NCBI GenBank assembly: GCA_019671135.1 | Contig: JAHRHY010000017.1 | Span: 682,001-746,000 of the forward strand | Reading direction: 5' to 3' | Origin: Linnemannia hyalina | Lineage: Eukaryota; Mortierellomycota; Mortierellomycetes; Mortierellales; Mortierellaceae | DNA length: 64,000 nt | Shown: positions 46,409-59,262 of the stretch, piece after piece | Position numbering within the stretch: position 1 is the first letter of the stretch | Layout: each line of letters starts with the position of its first letter | Position numbers and translations under genes: made by a program | The notes under the pieces: model-generated | The model's database searches: none | What the model was told of the DNA's origin: nothing | The model's input: the letters and a program-made list of their open reading frames with translations, nothing else

Positions 46409-49387
46409 TATAGAAACCCTTGGGTCAATCCACCAACAACTCTTCCAACCGTCCCCCCAACACCCTTTGCAACCCCACCACTACCACCACCACCACCACC
46501 ACCTCCTCCTCCTCCTCCTCCTCCTCCTCCTCCTCTTCCTCCTGCCATACCACCAACAACGTTACCCACTACATCCTTCACACCCCCATTATTAACAAAG
46601 GGCCCAACAACCCCATTCAAAACTCCTGATCGTAGCCACATATTCGCCTTCTCCACTAACCTTTACTCCAAACTGTAGGTCCATCTCGAACGGAAAAAGC
46701 GCCCCACCATCGATGGCGATGCCAGGGTAGGCGGTGAGGAATTGGGCTGTGAGAAAGACGGAAAAACCTAGGTCTTGTGGGTGTTGGAGGGTGAGTTCGA
46801 GGGTGTTGGTCTTGCCACTTCCTGGGATGATGAATCCGACGGGCTGGTTGATGGTTCCGAAGGCGCCGCCGCGCCAAATGATGGTTGCGACGATTGAGGT
46901 GCAGTACATGGATGCTGGGGGTGGATTCTGGATGTCGACCCATACGGATGTTGTGTGGGACCCGAGGACGGTGTTGAGGGTTGAGATGTCACGTCCAGAG
47001 AGGAACAGGACGGGTGGTGGGATTAGGCCCGCGACTGAGCAACCCAATGAGACTAGTGACAAAGTTTTTTGGAGTTCTGGCAATGGTGTCGAACATGTCG
47101 GAGGCCCCGTGACATGAAGCGGAAAATGTCGCCAACAACAAACCGGCTCAAGAACTGGTTCCGGAGTGGGTTCATTGGATGGAACAGAAACTGCGCCGGC
47201 ACGTGTGTGGGCCTCCCCGGGACGATGTTGAGGTTCTGGATCACAAGGTCGCCCAAGAACTGGTTAGTCGGCCCATCAAAAACCATCAGCGTCACATTTC
47301 CGATCACCATCGTCAATGTCGAAGGGTTGATCAATGTGACGACGAGCTGGATAATGATATGCTCGCTCGTCCCGCCCGGGACAACAACGTCAGAAACAGT
47401 CGTATGTTGAGCGTTAATGTTGAGCGCCTTCATTCTGGCGGGCGAGTTGAAGGGCACATCCGTCAGCGACACAAGTCCCACAGGCGTCTCAGCCGTCGCA
47501 TTCGATTTCCCAACCACTGTAAAGGTATCCTCTGCCTGTATCGTCAAATCCGCCAAAAACGTGTTGAAATCCTCGTGCGCATCGCCCATGACAACCAGCG
47601 GTGACGACGGTAAACAGAATGCGATCAAGTCTTGGAGATTTGAATTCACTTGACTAGGAACAGATGCCTGGATGTCCCCCAATACCTTGCTTCCTTACCC
47701 CAACGTAATCGAGTTGGTTAGTCTGGACATGGATGGTGATGTTGAAAGGGAACTTGACCCCGGCAGTTATGCTCTTCGATAGGACCGTAGGCACATAGGG
47801 CGTTGCAGGGTTGAACGTGATCCCCATATCCATGGTCTGAATTCCGTTGATGATCTGCAACGGCTTTGGCGACCGCAAAGGCACCGTCAAGGTCAATGCC
47901 ATAATCCCATCATTGAGCCACGACACTGGATTGACCCCATCCGGCTTCACCGATACGCTCTTGGCCACTGTCATCATCACCCTCCCCGCCAGATAATTTG
48001 AAACAACACCGACAGATGCTTCAGATCCTCAGTCCCGGTCTGTCGATACAACACGCGCTCCAGCTCCAACGGCGATCCAGACCCTCCCCCGACAAGGGTC
48101 GCATTCTGGGCAGTGACCTGTCCCAAATAAGTGCCCTCATAAAACAGATCCAGGACTATCGAGCCCAGTGTTGGGTGAAGGGTTATTCATCGCCGTGACC
48201 ATTTTGACGACTGCGCCTTGGTTGTAGGGTGCGTCCCTTGGCAGATCGAATTTGTTAATCGTGATCTTCCCGAACCAATTCATTCCTATTATTATCACGA
48301 TAATGCGATCGATAAATAATATAATAATTTTTAGATGAAGTTGGTGGCGCACGTGGTCCTTTTCATCGATCAAACCTTACATACCGAGGAGAGTAACATC
48401 CTTGACGAGGTCGATCCCTGCCAAGGGGATGATCCCAAACGCTTTCACCGTCACCACACTCGTCAACCTCCACACAAACTTCTCCTTCGTTAGCTACAAG
48501 GGGATATAAGGAACATAATAATGCATTAATCGCCAAACTCTCACTTCGCACCCTTGTCTCTCATTGTCAACCAATATCCATGGATACAAAGAACTTACCA
48601 ACTCCTTCGCAAAATCCGAAAAAGCCTTCCTATCTGAAATCACAAACCTCGTCCGCCCCATCCACAACCTCCCCCTGCCCCCCATAAATGTCTACACTCT
48701 CCAATCCCTCCATCCTCCCCAACACCTTCACCCCTTCTCCCTCATTCCCCTTTCCCTTCTGGTCCTCCTTCGATCCCACCACCCAACTAACAACAACCGC
48801 CTCCTGGAACTCAATCGTCGCCGGGAATAATCCGCCATGCCTCACCCCACCTTCCAAACTCACCCACATCCCTGTCTCTGTCGGTTCCGTGATATGCAAT
48901 TGATCCATCGCCATCTGGGAGTCGTTGACGATGGATTGAACAAGTTTAGGGAGGAGGATGAAGTATATGATAGCGAGGAGGACGAGTAGGAGGGCTAAGA
49001 ATGTGCAGCAACACCATTAGCACCAGAAGCCTTTCCGGCAATGGATGCAGGTTTTGAGTATTTGTGGGCTCCTTCCTTTTGGTGATGGGATCATCATCGT
49101 TGCTGTCATTATCGTCGTTATCGTCGTTGCTATGATTTTTTGCTAGAGAAGTATCGGGCTTGTTTTTGGTGCGAATGTTGAAAATGTGTGTGTGGGGGGT
49201 GGTCAAAAGTTTGGGAGAGGGATGAGAGTTGGAATGACTTTTGATTGTTCCCACCCGTGATGATACATCCTTCTCGCTGCTTGCGCCAGCAGCTGCAGCT
49301 GCAGGCAGCACTTGCATTTGTACGTGCAGATGCAGCGTTGTCATCCGTCGAAGGGACCAAGTTTTCTGTCGAGTGTCCCTTGCTCAT
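46409..49387 (-). pseudogene. DUF3712/Tag1-like membrane protein gene, interrupted by frame changes
   Basis: Yeast Tag1, a vacuolar membrane protein, belongs to this family. The start at 49387 gives a Cys-rich basic N-terminus. A donor at 49266 spliced to an acceptor at 48995 joins it to the membrane helix LLLVLLAIIYFILLPKLV and NDSQMAMDQLHIT. Further exons start at 48493 and near 48290. The repeated family units are visible (FVWRLTSVVTVKAFGIIPL; ITINKFDLPRDAPYNQGAVV; LGSIVLDLFYEGTYLGQV; FVVGD). The tail is Gly-rich (GGVAKGVGGTVGRVVGG). Continuity breaks by single-base shifts near 48680, 48175, 47992, 47680, 47120 and 46640. Each could be a real mutation or a sequence error; one could be a 31-nt intron. 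Almost no other stops occur, so decay is recent if real. Confidence 0.72.
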
Positions 49388-50646
49388 GATAAATCTTTGA
49401 CTATTGTTGCTCTATCCAATCCCTGCCGTCCTTGTTCTCCTGTCTGGTATGGGTGTTGCTATGACTTCAAGATAGAAGGCCAAAGAAAAGGTGCTAAAGG
49501 GTGGACGGGACAGGGACGCCTTGAAGGAAGGGAAGATGGAAGGAGGGGAAGGAAGTGAGATGATATTTTTAAAAAGAAAGACTGCAAAGTGGAAAAAGAA
49601 AGACTACCAGAAGACGTCACCAGGCTGGTAGGCGTCCAGTTTTGATACGGTCACCAAATTTCTTGTTTGATCTCCTCCAACATGGACGCCCCTTTCTTGC
49701 CATTGGGACCTTCATTTAATGGACATCCTTGCTGTGTTTTCTTATCCCTTGAACAAGACAAAAAAGTGAAGAAAGGAGAGAAAGAGAAATAGAAATAGAC
49801 GCGAGAGAGATAGAAGGCACCGGCTAATTAGCTTTCTTATAGTTCACAGTATCCTAACCAGTTTCACGGAGGGTTGACCTACCATTAAGGTTCTTCACTT
49901 CCTCGTAGATACATCCCGTATTCCACACCATGGACGAAAAAAAAAAACACAAGGGAAGTATATTTTTGCCCGCCTACTCCCACTCCTTCTTCAACCATGT
50001 ATCATGCACCATACTTTACACGCGACCACCGTATAGACTCCTCAATCCTATCAAAGGGAGAATCGGGCAAAGGACCATGACAAAGAAAAAAACCTCCCCG
50101 CATATACCTTTTTCCTTCCAATGGCAGCCGCTGCATTAAACATCTTTCCTTTTTTTTTTTTCTTTGCACTGTGGATAAAAGATGCTCATCTTTTCGCTCT
50201 TCTTTTGCGCCAAGCATGTGTACAACATATTTTCGACTAGAATCATGCAAAAAAAAAAAAAAAAAAAAAAAAAGGAAAGCAAGAAAACCCACTCACCATC
50301 AAATTACAAACAAACAAGCAGACAAGCATAATAAACAAACATAGAAAACAAACGTGGAATAGAAAAGGCAGTGAGCAATGTGAGAAAACTACCCCTTCAT
50401 AGGTACAGCATTGAACACCGCGCCGCTTGAGTGTGGGAACAATCATAAAAGAACATATGTTATCCAATAGGGGGTGCAATTCAATGAATGAGTGGGTATT
50501 TGTTTGTTTTTATTTGAGTGCTTTTGGCGTGAAAAAAATATGGACAAGAACAAAAGATGCAAATGGTGTTGGGTGTTGTTGGATGAGTAAAAAATGCAAG
50601 AGAATGGTACATGGTGTGTGTGAAAATAAAGAGGAACAAGGAAGGT
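49388..50646. other. Intergenic, no gene recognised
   Basis: Upstream region of the DUF3712-like gene and downstream of the MATE gene. It contains an A25 run. Confidence 0.55.
50249..50273 (+). repeat. Homopolymer run of 25 A
   Basis: Uninterrupted A run preceded by CATGC and followed by GGAAAGC. Confidence 0.95.
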
Positions 50647-53600
50647 TTACTCCTCATCTTCTTCGCTGGCCCGCTTGGCAAGGATATCGTTGCGCTCCTT
50701 GCACTTGACGACCTCGGCCCTCCAGTTTGTTTTGAAGATCACATACAACTCTCCCAATCCAACCATCCAGAGGGCCACACACAGTGCCGACCACAACCCC
50801 TTGAGACCCCACTGCAACTTGAACGCCAAGAGGTATCCGACAGGGAAAGCCACCAGGTAGTAGGCAATCACGTTCAGGTAAGCGCCGAGATGTTGTAATC
50901 CTACACCACGGAGAACTCCACCGCCAACACCAGCAAGACCATCGCTGATCTGGAAGAGCGCAACCAAAGGCAAAACCATGGCGACAGTGCTGACAACATC
51001 TGCATCCTCGCTGAAGAGACGACCCCAGCGGTCCTTGAAGACAATCAACATGGTCGAGTTGACCATGCCAAAGATGATCGACAGCGCAATCGAGACACGG
51101 GCAGCGACCTTGGCAGAACGAGCATCGCCCAATCCAATCAGATTGCCAACGCGATTCGAGGCAGCGATCGAGATACCAAAGGGGACAGTGTACAACAATC
51201 CGGATGTTTGGACAACAATCGACTGTGCTGCCAGGGCAACCGTTCCGAGGTACGAGGCGGCCAACGAGACGACCTCAAAAGCCCACCACTCGGTGCAGAC
51301 CATCATCACACCGGGGAGCGCCAGCTTCAAGAATGCAGGCCATCCAGTCAAGCAGTCCCGGCTCCAGCCGCCCCAGCCCTGGTATCCATCGATGAAGCGA
51401 ATATAGAGCAACAAAAGGATCAACATGTTCCAGTACGAGATCGACGTGGCAAGTGGTGCTCCGATGTATCCCATACCGATGTACTTGTTCCAGACGAGGG
51501 TGTAGTTAAGGAAAACATTGATGGGCGAGGCAATGAGGAGGACATATGTGCTGGCGTGCATGTTTCCTTGAGCCTGAAGGTATTTCTTGACACACTCAAA
51601 GATCAAAAACGCGGGTGCGCCAGGCAAGAGCCCGCGCAGGAAGAGCGCCGCATGCTGAGCAAGAGCTCGCTCCTGGCCCAAGAGCATAAAGATGTACTCG
51701 GACGAAAGCCAGACACCGGCAATTGGGACAAAGAGGACCATCAGCACAAGGATGGCACGCTGGAGGTGGAGTCCGAGGGTGTGGGGATGATGGCTGGTAT
51801 AGGACTGGGAACAGAGGGTATCCAGGGCCGTAGCTGTACCGAGCGAGACGGACCAGCATGTTACAGCGGCGAACATCGAGGCCAAAGAGGAGGCAGCCAA
51901 TTCTATTTTGTGCAACAATCAAGAGTGTGAGAAAGTGCGCAAACGGAAGGAGTTGGTAGGCAGTCCAGATCGATCGATTCAAGCCAATCGCATGAGAAGG
52001 GCGTCCAGACACAACTCGACCATTGGATCCACTATTGCTGTTCCCCTTTTGAAGAAATCCTTATCGCCTTTCACTCCGTTTGAGATGACATGACGTTAGT
52101 AGCACAGGCCTTCCTTCCCTGTTCCCTTTTTGAATACCATCTTGTATTGTCCCAGAACAGATCTTGTTGGCCATTGCATGTGAGCATGAGCGCAACCTTT
52201 TCCTTTCTTCTTTTTTCCTTGATGCGCTTTTTCCTTCTTTTCCTTGACTCTATCTTTTAGCTGCATGGCCCATGCACATACTCTTTCTTGTATTTTTTGT
52301 TTCTCCGTTCAGACCTTCGACCTGGGTCTTTCAACCCCGTTCATGTTTGTGGCATGATTGGTGCGATCGTAATCAAAATCAACGCCGACTTCTTTTTTAC
52401 TGCCCAGCCTGCTTTCCCAGCCCGTGTTCCCTGTTCTCTTCACATCCTTCCTACCATCCCTCACTCTCCGCGCGTGAACGAGAGACAAATCGATCTTTTT
52501 TCCTCCCTTCCCCCACAACTCAACCCCTTCTCGTTCTCTCTTTTTGCTTTTTTTGTCTCTCCGTCTCTCTCTCTTTCATGTAGACTTGTTATTTGCACTT
52601 CCTGAACAATTGTGGTAGTGTCGTAGTGTGATGACAGGACAGTTTGTGGCTGTTTGCCGGATAATATTAACATAAAATATAGTATGTGTGTTCTGTTGTT
52701 AGATGACGAATATGACGAATGCGCCTCCCTGCTCCTGAACGTGCATGGATCCCTTCACCCTTATTGCTGTTTCTGAATGCAACACAACTCTGTCCAACCA
52801 AACAAGAAAAAATAAAGAGCGCAAAAAAGGAGGATCTGGTTTCGTTGCTTGTGCCACCCATCCCCTTTCTTTCCCCTTTTTCCCTCCTTGCCCTGTGTTA
52901 AACCCCCCTTCATCGTCTATTCATTATCCTCCCATATGTTTTCTCTCTCCGCCTTATCATATTGATAAGAGCCAGTCCACATGCAAAAAAACATGAAGAG
53001 AATTAAAAGCGCCAAGGAGGAAAGGCAAAAAGAATAAGCAAGAAGAACAACTGCCTAGTTCGCACACTTTTTAGTCAACACGTACAAAGAATGCAACCAC
53101 AATAAAAATAAAGGATGAACCTCTTGAATGATATGCATTGGGGAAGAAGGTTTGGTTTGTGTGCATGGTAGACCAATAAAGACACTGGAGTCCTGTGTCT
53201 TTCCTGTGAGTAAGAAAAGTATGAATGGGACGACAAAGGAGCGGAGTTCTCGTCTTTTGCCTCTTCATGCTGTTACAATGAGAGCGAAATGGGAGTGGAG
53301 GGCGGAAATGAAAATACGACGAAAAACAAGGAGACTTACCAATGGATCCAAGATGACCAAGAGAGACCAAACTGGCGAGCTGGAGCGAGTTTTGGAGGAC
53401 GTAAGTGAGCACGACTGGCCCCGAGTACCGCAGCAAGATCTTAAACTCTCGTACGGTCAGGTCATGAATCGACATGTACTGGCCTGAACAGCTGCTGTTT
53501 CCTTGCTCGAGAAGGGTGTCGGTCGACGAGACCGATGTGCCGTGGCTGTGGTGGTTGTTGCTAGGGTGATATTCACCTTCGTCGTCATTGTTGTTGTTAA

Positions 53601-53862
53601 TAGAGGTATAGGAACCAGGGTGGTTCTGGATGGGAGCCTTAGTGATCAAAGGAGACCGTTCGGAGATAGTCGACAGTCCTGGACCACTCGCCGCCAAGGA
53701 GTTGGTGTTATAGTTGCTATTGCTGTAAGCCTGTGATGGAGAGGTTGCCCTTGATGGTACTTCTGAGCCGGTAGCAGAGGTATTGTTGTTGCCGTTGGGT
53801 GGGCTTGGAGGGAAGGCATGGTCGTAAGCCTGCTCGAAGGAGTGCTTAGGGAAGGAGGACAT
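50647..53862 (-). CDS. MATE-family multidrug/toxin efflux transporter
   Basis: MATE proteins export organic cations and drugs in exchange for protons or sodium. Two exons, 53862-53340 and 51902-50647, give 592 residues with a 1437-nt intron between. The first 125 residues are Ser/Asn/His-rich and cytosolic. Exon 1 ends in the first membrane helix, YSGPVVLTYVLQNSLQLASL and GHLGSI. Exon 2 resumes at ELAASSLASMFAAVTCWS, followed by GTATALDTLCSQSY, the diagnostic MATE signature. About 11 further hydrophobic helices follow, including PFGISIAASNRVGNLIG in the second half. The C-terminus is charged (RASEEDEE). Exon phase (1 nt + 2 nt) fits only this join. Substrate is unknown. Confidence 0.93.
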
Positions 53863-55453
53863 GATCTGATTCGGATCAGCTCGACTGAGGAGTACAAGAA
53901 AAACGAAGTGGGCGAATCAGTCAATTGCGTTTGAGCAAAAGGGCGAAGGAGGAGAGGGAGGGTAATGGGCCTCTTTTTGATTGGCAAAGGTGGTGGAGGG
54001 AGAGTGGAATGGAATGAAGAGTGTGGTAAGGAAAGTAGGTAGGATGGCCGAGAGTGCAAGAGTGTGAAAGGGTTAGGAAAAAAAGAGAGAGAAAAGGAAA
54101 AAAAAGGAAAAAAAGAAAAAAGAAAAAAGAAAAAAGAAAAACAAGAGAGGAAATGAACGAAAACGCACATTTTTATACCAGTCAGAGACAAGAAATGTGC
54201 CCTGAGCTGGGATCGGATTATTTTTGTTCTTTTTTTTACTTTCTGATCAGAACGGAGAGAGTGAGGCTGGTTTGTCGTAATGTGTCTTTGTATGTCAGGC
54301 TGAGTCCTACAGCACTTCTTCCAACGAAAGGAAGCAAAGAAAAAAAGGTTACCCGCTGGACTTGAAATTATTCAAATCCAAAATTACACTCGTTCATACC
54401 TTCTGAGGGGAAGGGAGAGAGGACAGAGGGAGAGAGAGGGACACAAAGCTAGCTAATTACGACAACAACCTTCCTTGGGTACTGATGCTGCTGTTCGATC
54501 GCACTGCAAAAAAAAAAAACTTCAATCGATGTCATCCTTCTTTTTTCTTTTTGTTCTTCTTCGGTCCCCCACTCATGAAGAAAAAAAAACAAATCGGCCG
54601 TTTTTCATTTTCAGTTGTTTCTTTTTTCTTCCCATTTTTTGATACTCAGTCATTGTTGCTTATCCATTGCATATTTTTCTTCTTCCTTCTCTGCTTTTCA
54701 ATCCCGTTAGCTCATTCTTCTCTTCTCTCTTTCCTGCATCTTTTTCTTCAGTCAACCAATCCTACCTCCACCTTTACTTTCATCTCCTCCTCGCCGTCTC
54801 TTCCTCCTTACCGCTCAACCATCCATTGCTCTCGGACAGCACGTCTTTCTAACAGATGACCTTCCCCATCTCTCTTTCCCTTTTCTACTCTCTTCTCTCA
54901 CAACCGAGTCATCCATCTGACCCAAAAGGAGAAAAAGAGCTTATCATGATCGTGAATATCCGTTACACTTGATAGTTGGACGAACCAGAAGCCGCCAACT
55001 GATCGGAGAACGACGGAGTCTGCTTGGTCTGTGCCCTTCTCCCTTGTTCCCTGTTCCTCCCGTCACCACTCTTCCATCTCGTTTCTATTATTCAACGCCA
55101 CTCTCTACATAGCTAACTCGCACTCCGGTCGTTCGTTTCCAACTGGATCGACAATTTGAGGAACCGGAATCTAGATTCCCAGAACAACGAAACGATGGCC
55201 TCTCCTTTTGCTTTGGTTGGATGGGGGGTGGTTTCGTTATGGAATTGAGGAGTTTTTATTATTATTCGAGAAAGGGTGAGCAAATAGTAGTAATAAGAGG
55301 GAAAGGTGGCAAAAGAGAACAGAAGTGAAAGTGAAATGTGTGGAGTGAATGAAATGAAATGAAATGGAAAGCGAATTGTACAAGTAAAGAGATATTAAAG
55401 AAAAAGCAAAGTGTAAAAAAAGACAAAGAGAGAACGAGAACGCAAGGAAAAGA
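53863..55453. other. Intergenic, low-complexity, no gene recognised
   Basis: Upstream region of the MATE gene and downstream region of the HMG-box gene. The plus strand is purine-rich near 53930-54160 and pyrimidine-rich near 54530-54900. Confidence 0.55.
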
Positions 55454-58400
55454 TTAGGCGCTGACGACGAGGCTGTGTGAAGCACCAGGGTGGGCTCGAT
55501 GAGCATCAACCATATCCACATCATCGCCATATCCTCCATCCACATGCGCGTGGCCTGCTCCATTGGTGGCGACATGATGGCCATTGGTCTTGCCTTCATG
55601 TCTATTCTCTAACTCATCATGAGATTCACCTTCCTCCTCTTCTTCTTCATCCTCTTCTTGTTCATGCTCAGGCTCGTTATCATGCTCGAGCTCTTCGTCC
55701 TCATCGTCATCATCATCCTCATCCTCGTGATCCTCCTCGGAGCCATCCATGCGGACATCGTCTTCCTCATCGGGCGAAGTCAAGTCGTCGCCTTCCTGGT
55801 CATCATTCACCATCGCCTGAATACCCATCTTGCTCTTGGCCGAAGGGCCATTCGTTCCTGACGTTGCTTTGGTCGTTGCAGATGCTAAAGTCGTCATTGC
55901 CTTGGCCGCCTTAGGTGGTCGTCCTGGCTTGCCAGGCTTCTTCTTGGTCGGTGTACTGTCATCCGGTCCATTCTATCAAGTTAAAGAAAAATTGGTGGCA
56001 AATTAGGCTCATGTCAATCAATATGGTATAATAACCTCCAAATGCGAAGGACGCACGGTGTTGCTAACTCACTTGTGCAGGTTTGTTCTCGTGTTGGTAT
56101 TGCGACATTTCATCCAGGTAACGCTGTCTATCCTGAATTGCCAACTCAGAGTAAATCTAATAATTGACACGGTGTAAAGAGAAATATGAGTGCCTTTGAT
56201 TCCACTGTAGAAAAGCTGAATGAGAGTGGAAGTGTGGTAAAGTCCAAGGTGCGTCGAATCCACATCGGTGTCCACGGTTGCTGCACTGTGTCCTACAATC
56301 GAACATATCCAAAGCGATCCAGAAGTCGCCTGCCAAAGTATGTCGAGTCCATATCCAGTTGGTCGTGCTTCGCCCATAGCGGTATCGATATACAAAAGAA
56401 AGTCGTTGATTTCGGCGTTACACAATTCAATTAATGGAAACGAATTGTAATAGTAATGCCAAGACTCCGTTTTTGAGCGTAGAATATACCTTTTTCTCGG
56501 TTGTGGGCATTGACTTCCATTGCAGTCCCAAGAATTTGGTGAGTTCGCTCTGGTTTCCTTCCTTTTTCTCCTCCCTCGCCTGCTGCCGATGCTGCTGTGA
56601 AAAGATGAAGAAGGCATTGGAGGGACGCTTGGGAGCAAGGGGATCCTTACGTCTTTTCTTGACCGCCTTCTTTCCCGGAGGCGAGAGATGCACAGACTGG
56701 GATGGGTCTAGATTGCCTCCGAGGGAGGACGAAGCGCTGTGGTGGATTGATCCGGCGACGGATGATCCACGCGAGGGTGGTGTTCTGGATCGAACGGCGT
56801 TCCTGGAAGTGGTATGAGACGAGGAGGGCGGAGCGAGGGAGTGGGATGATGTCTGGCGGCTGTGGTGGTGAGAGGTTGATGAGGAGTAAGGGTGACGGTG
56901 GTGTTTGTGGCGGTTGAGGTGACGGTGAGGACGGGAACCTCCGCCGTTTCTGTCGTTATCCGTGTCCGAGTCGGAGGTGGAGGAGGACGAAGGTGAAGGG
57001 TGTCCAGTCTGATCAGTCTGATCCAGGCGGTCGAACAAAAAGCTGTGTGAGATACGTGTGTGCGGAAAGAAGGATAACAATGAAAAATTTTAAGGGTCAG
57101 GTTTGGAAAGAGACATGCACAGTTCAAAGATACAAAGTGAGTTAGTAAGGGTGAATGAGTGTTCCCTTTGACCGGAGGTTCAAATGAATAGAGAGAGAGA
57201 CAAGAACGCAAGGCAAGGCAAAGCAGAGGAGAGCAATGGCTTGTCCATTGTTGGCGTTTTTCATTTCCTTCAGCTGTTTACCTTCGCTCAACTCTCAGGC
57301 GGTGAATGTTCTTTCGGGCACGGCTCAATTTAATGTTGAGTACATCATTGTCCTACCATATCATCATCAAAAATGAATGAATGAAAAATATATAAAATAG
57401 TCAGTCGGGTTGTTTGTTTGCAACTGGCACATGCAGGGGATTTATGTATAAAAACCATGCTCCGTTATGAATGATGGGGGCATAGAAAACGGATGGCCTG
57501 ACCCCATCCCCTCATCCCGGCTCAAAAGATGAAAAACGAGGCGAAAATGAGCGCATGAACTGAAAATCGAAAACAGTTCCTTGTGTTTGTCTACTGTCTC
57601 TTTTCCTTGTTTTCTGCTCTCCTTTTTTATTTTCTTGTTGTGCGTCCTTTTTTTCATTGATGACATGACAAACGATAAAGGAAAGGAAAGGAAAGAAAAG
57701 GACGGCAGTAAACAACTGAAAAAGTGAACACGCATGGTCGACTCTACCCTTTTTTTCGCCTGACCTGCTATTCGAATAATCCAAAGGGAACAACTCTCTC
57801 TTCTCCTGCATCAAGCAAGACCAAAGCGCCATCCTTACCCACACCCACATCCACATCCACTTACACATCCATGGCCACACCCACACTGTCCATCATACAA
57901 ACATGTGTGATACCTGCCTGGTTCATGCACATTGTGCACAGGGTATGAAAAAAGGCAACGCAGCAGCTCTCTTATTTGTAAGTCTTCCCATTGTCTGCTT
58001 TTGAGTTTTCGGATGTATCATGTCATTCGCCTTAGCACCACGTTTCCTTCCTTTCGTTCTTCTCCTTCCTTTGATTCCCTTTTGTAATTGCTCCCCATTT
58101 TGTTCATTGAAATATTTCTTTCCTTTCTTTTCTTTGTTCTTTCCTTTCCTTTTTCCTTTTTGAACAATTGCCTCTCCGCACTCTGACGAGTTGTTGAACA
58201 AATCGATTGTGGGCAACAAAAAAAAGATGTGGATGAGACGTAACCAAAAAAAGGAAAAAGAAAAAAGAAAAAAGAAAAAGAAAAAAGAAAAAAGAAAAAA
58301 GAAAAAAAAGAAAAAAAAAGGGAAATGACATTTCAAATGATAATAATAATAGCAAAGGGGTATGATACTTACATCTTCAATGTCTCTTATCCGTTTCTTC

Positions 58401-59060
58401 AAGTCCTTGTACTTGCGCTTGTATTTGATGTCTAATAAGAAAAAATAGTCATTCAAAGTGAACAAAAATCAAAGGGTTAATAAATCAAACGACGCGTCTC
58501 TTGGAGCAAGGGAAACGGTGTGGCGTCAATTGCACGGATACGCAAAATCGGGTGAGGGTCGGTTACCATCGGCCGTGGCGGCCTGGGTGTTGGCTTTGCC
58601 GGAAGTGGTGTCGGCTGCATTAGAGCCATTTCCTGTAGATGGGGTGTTGTTGTTTGTGGTGGTGGTTGCAGAGGGGGCGGTGGAGTTTTTGCCCTATGTC
58701 AATTGAAATCAGCGTAATGGGATATGTGGATTTGAGGAAGGAGGACACAAAAGGATAGACAGAAAATAGTTTGTCAATGCATATCCTCATCGCGATATGC
58801 AATTACGAAAACAAAAAACAAGTTCTGATAAATGTAGTGGGATAGGCATAGTAATAACATCAGGTTTCTTTTTGCATATGCTGACGAGAGGAATGAAACG
58901 AATGCAGGATCTGGCTGAGAGAGTGAATGGGGTGGGTGCAATGTGAGCAAGGGAGCAAGAGAAGCGTTGGGGAGCTGTTGTTTGTTGATAAGGGAAAGGA
59001 GAAGAGAAAAAGAGGGGGGTTGCAGGGTTGTACCTTGGGCGAGTTGGTGGCCGTTGACAT
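55454..59060 (-). CDS. HMG-box protein of the NHP10 (INO80-associated) type
   Basis: Nhp10 binds structured DNA and recruits the INO80 remodeller. Seven exons (59060-59034, 58693-58567, 58431-58373, 57352-57282, 57042-56490, 56156-56073, 55972-55454) give 479 residues. An N-terminal coiled part (DIKYKRKYKDLKKRIRDIED, NIHRLRVERSFLFDRL) is the pattern found before the box in Nhp10-like proteins. After a His/Ser-rich stretch comes one HMG box at about 225-305 (DPLAPKRPSNAFFIFSQQ ... QDRQRYLDEMSQY). An AT-hook-like PGKPGRPPKA follows, then a strongly acidic tail (Asp/Glu run) near 380-430. The start exon encodes only nine residues. Intron 3 is about 1 kb. NHP10 identity is inferred from the coil plus box; other HMG-box factors remain possible. 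Confidence 0.85.
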
Positions 59061-59262
59061 GGCGAGCGAATGAAATGACCCTTTTGGAGTTAAAGGGTGG
59101 AGTGCAGGTGGTTTGGCGCAGTGGGTGTAATAGGTGCGGTGGCGGTGTGTGAGTGAGGAGTGAGGAGTGCGTGAGTGAGAGTGGACAGAGGGGATAGCAA
59201 CAATAGTAGTTGAGGCAAGAAGCGAATGCGAGTGAGGTGTGGTGAATGTAATGGGTGGAAAG

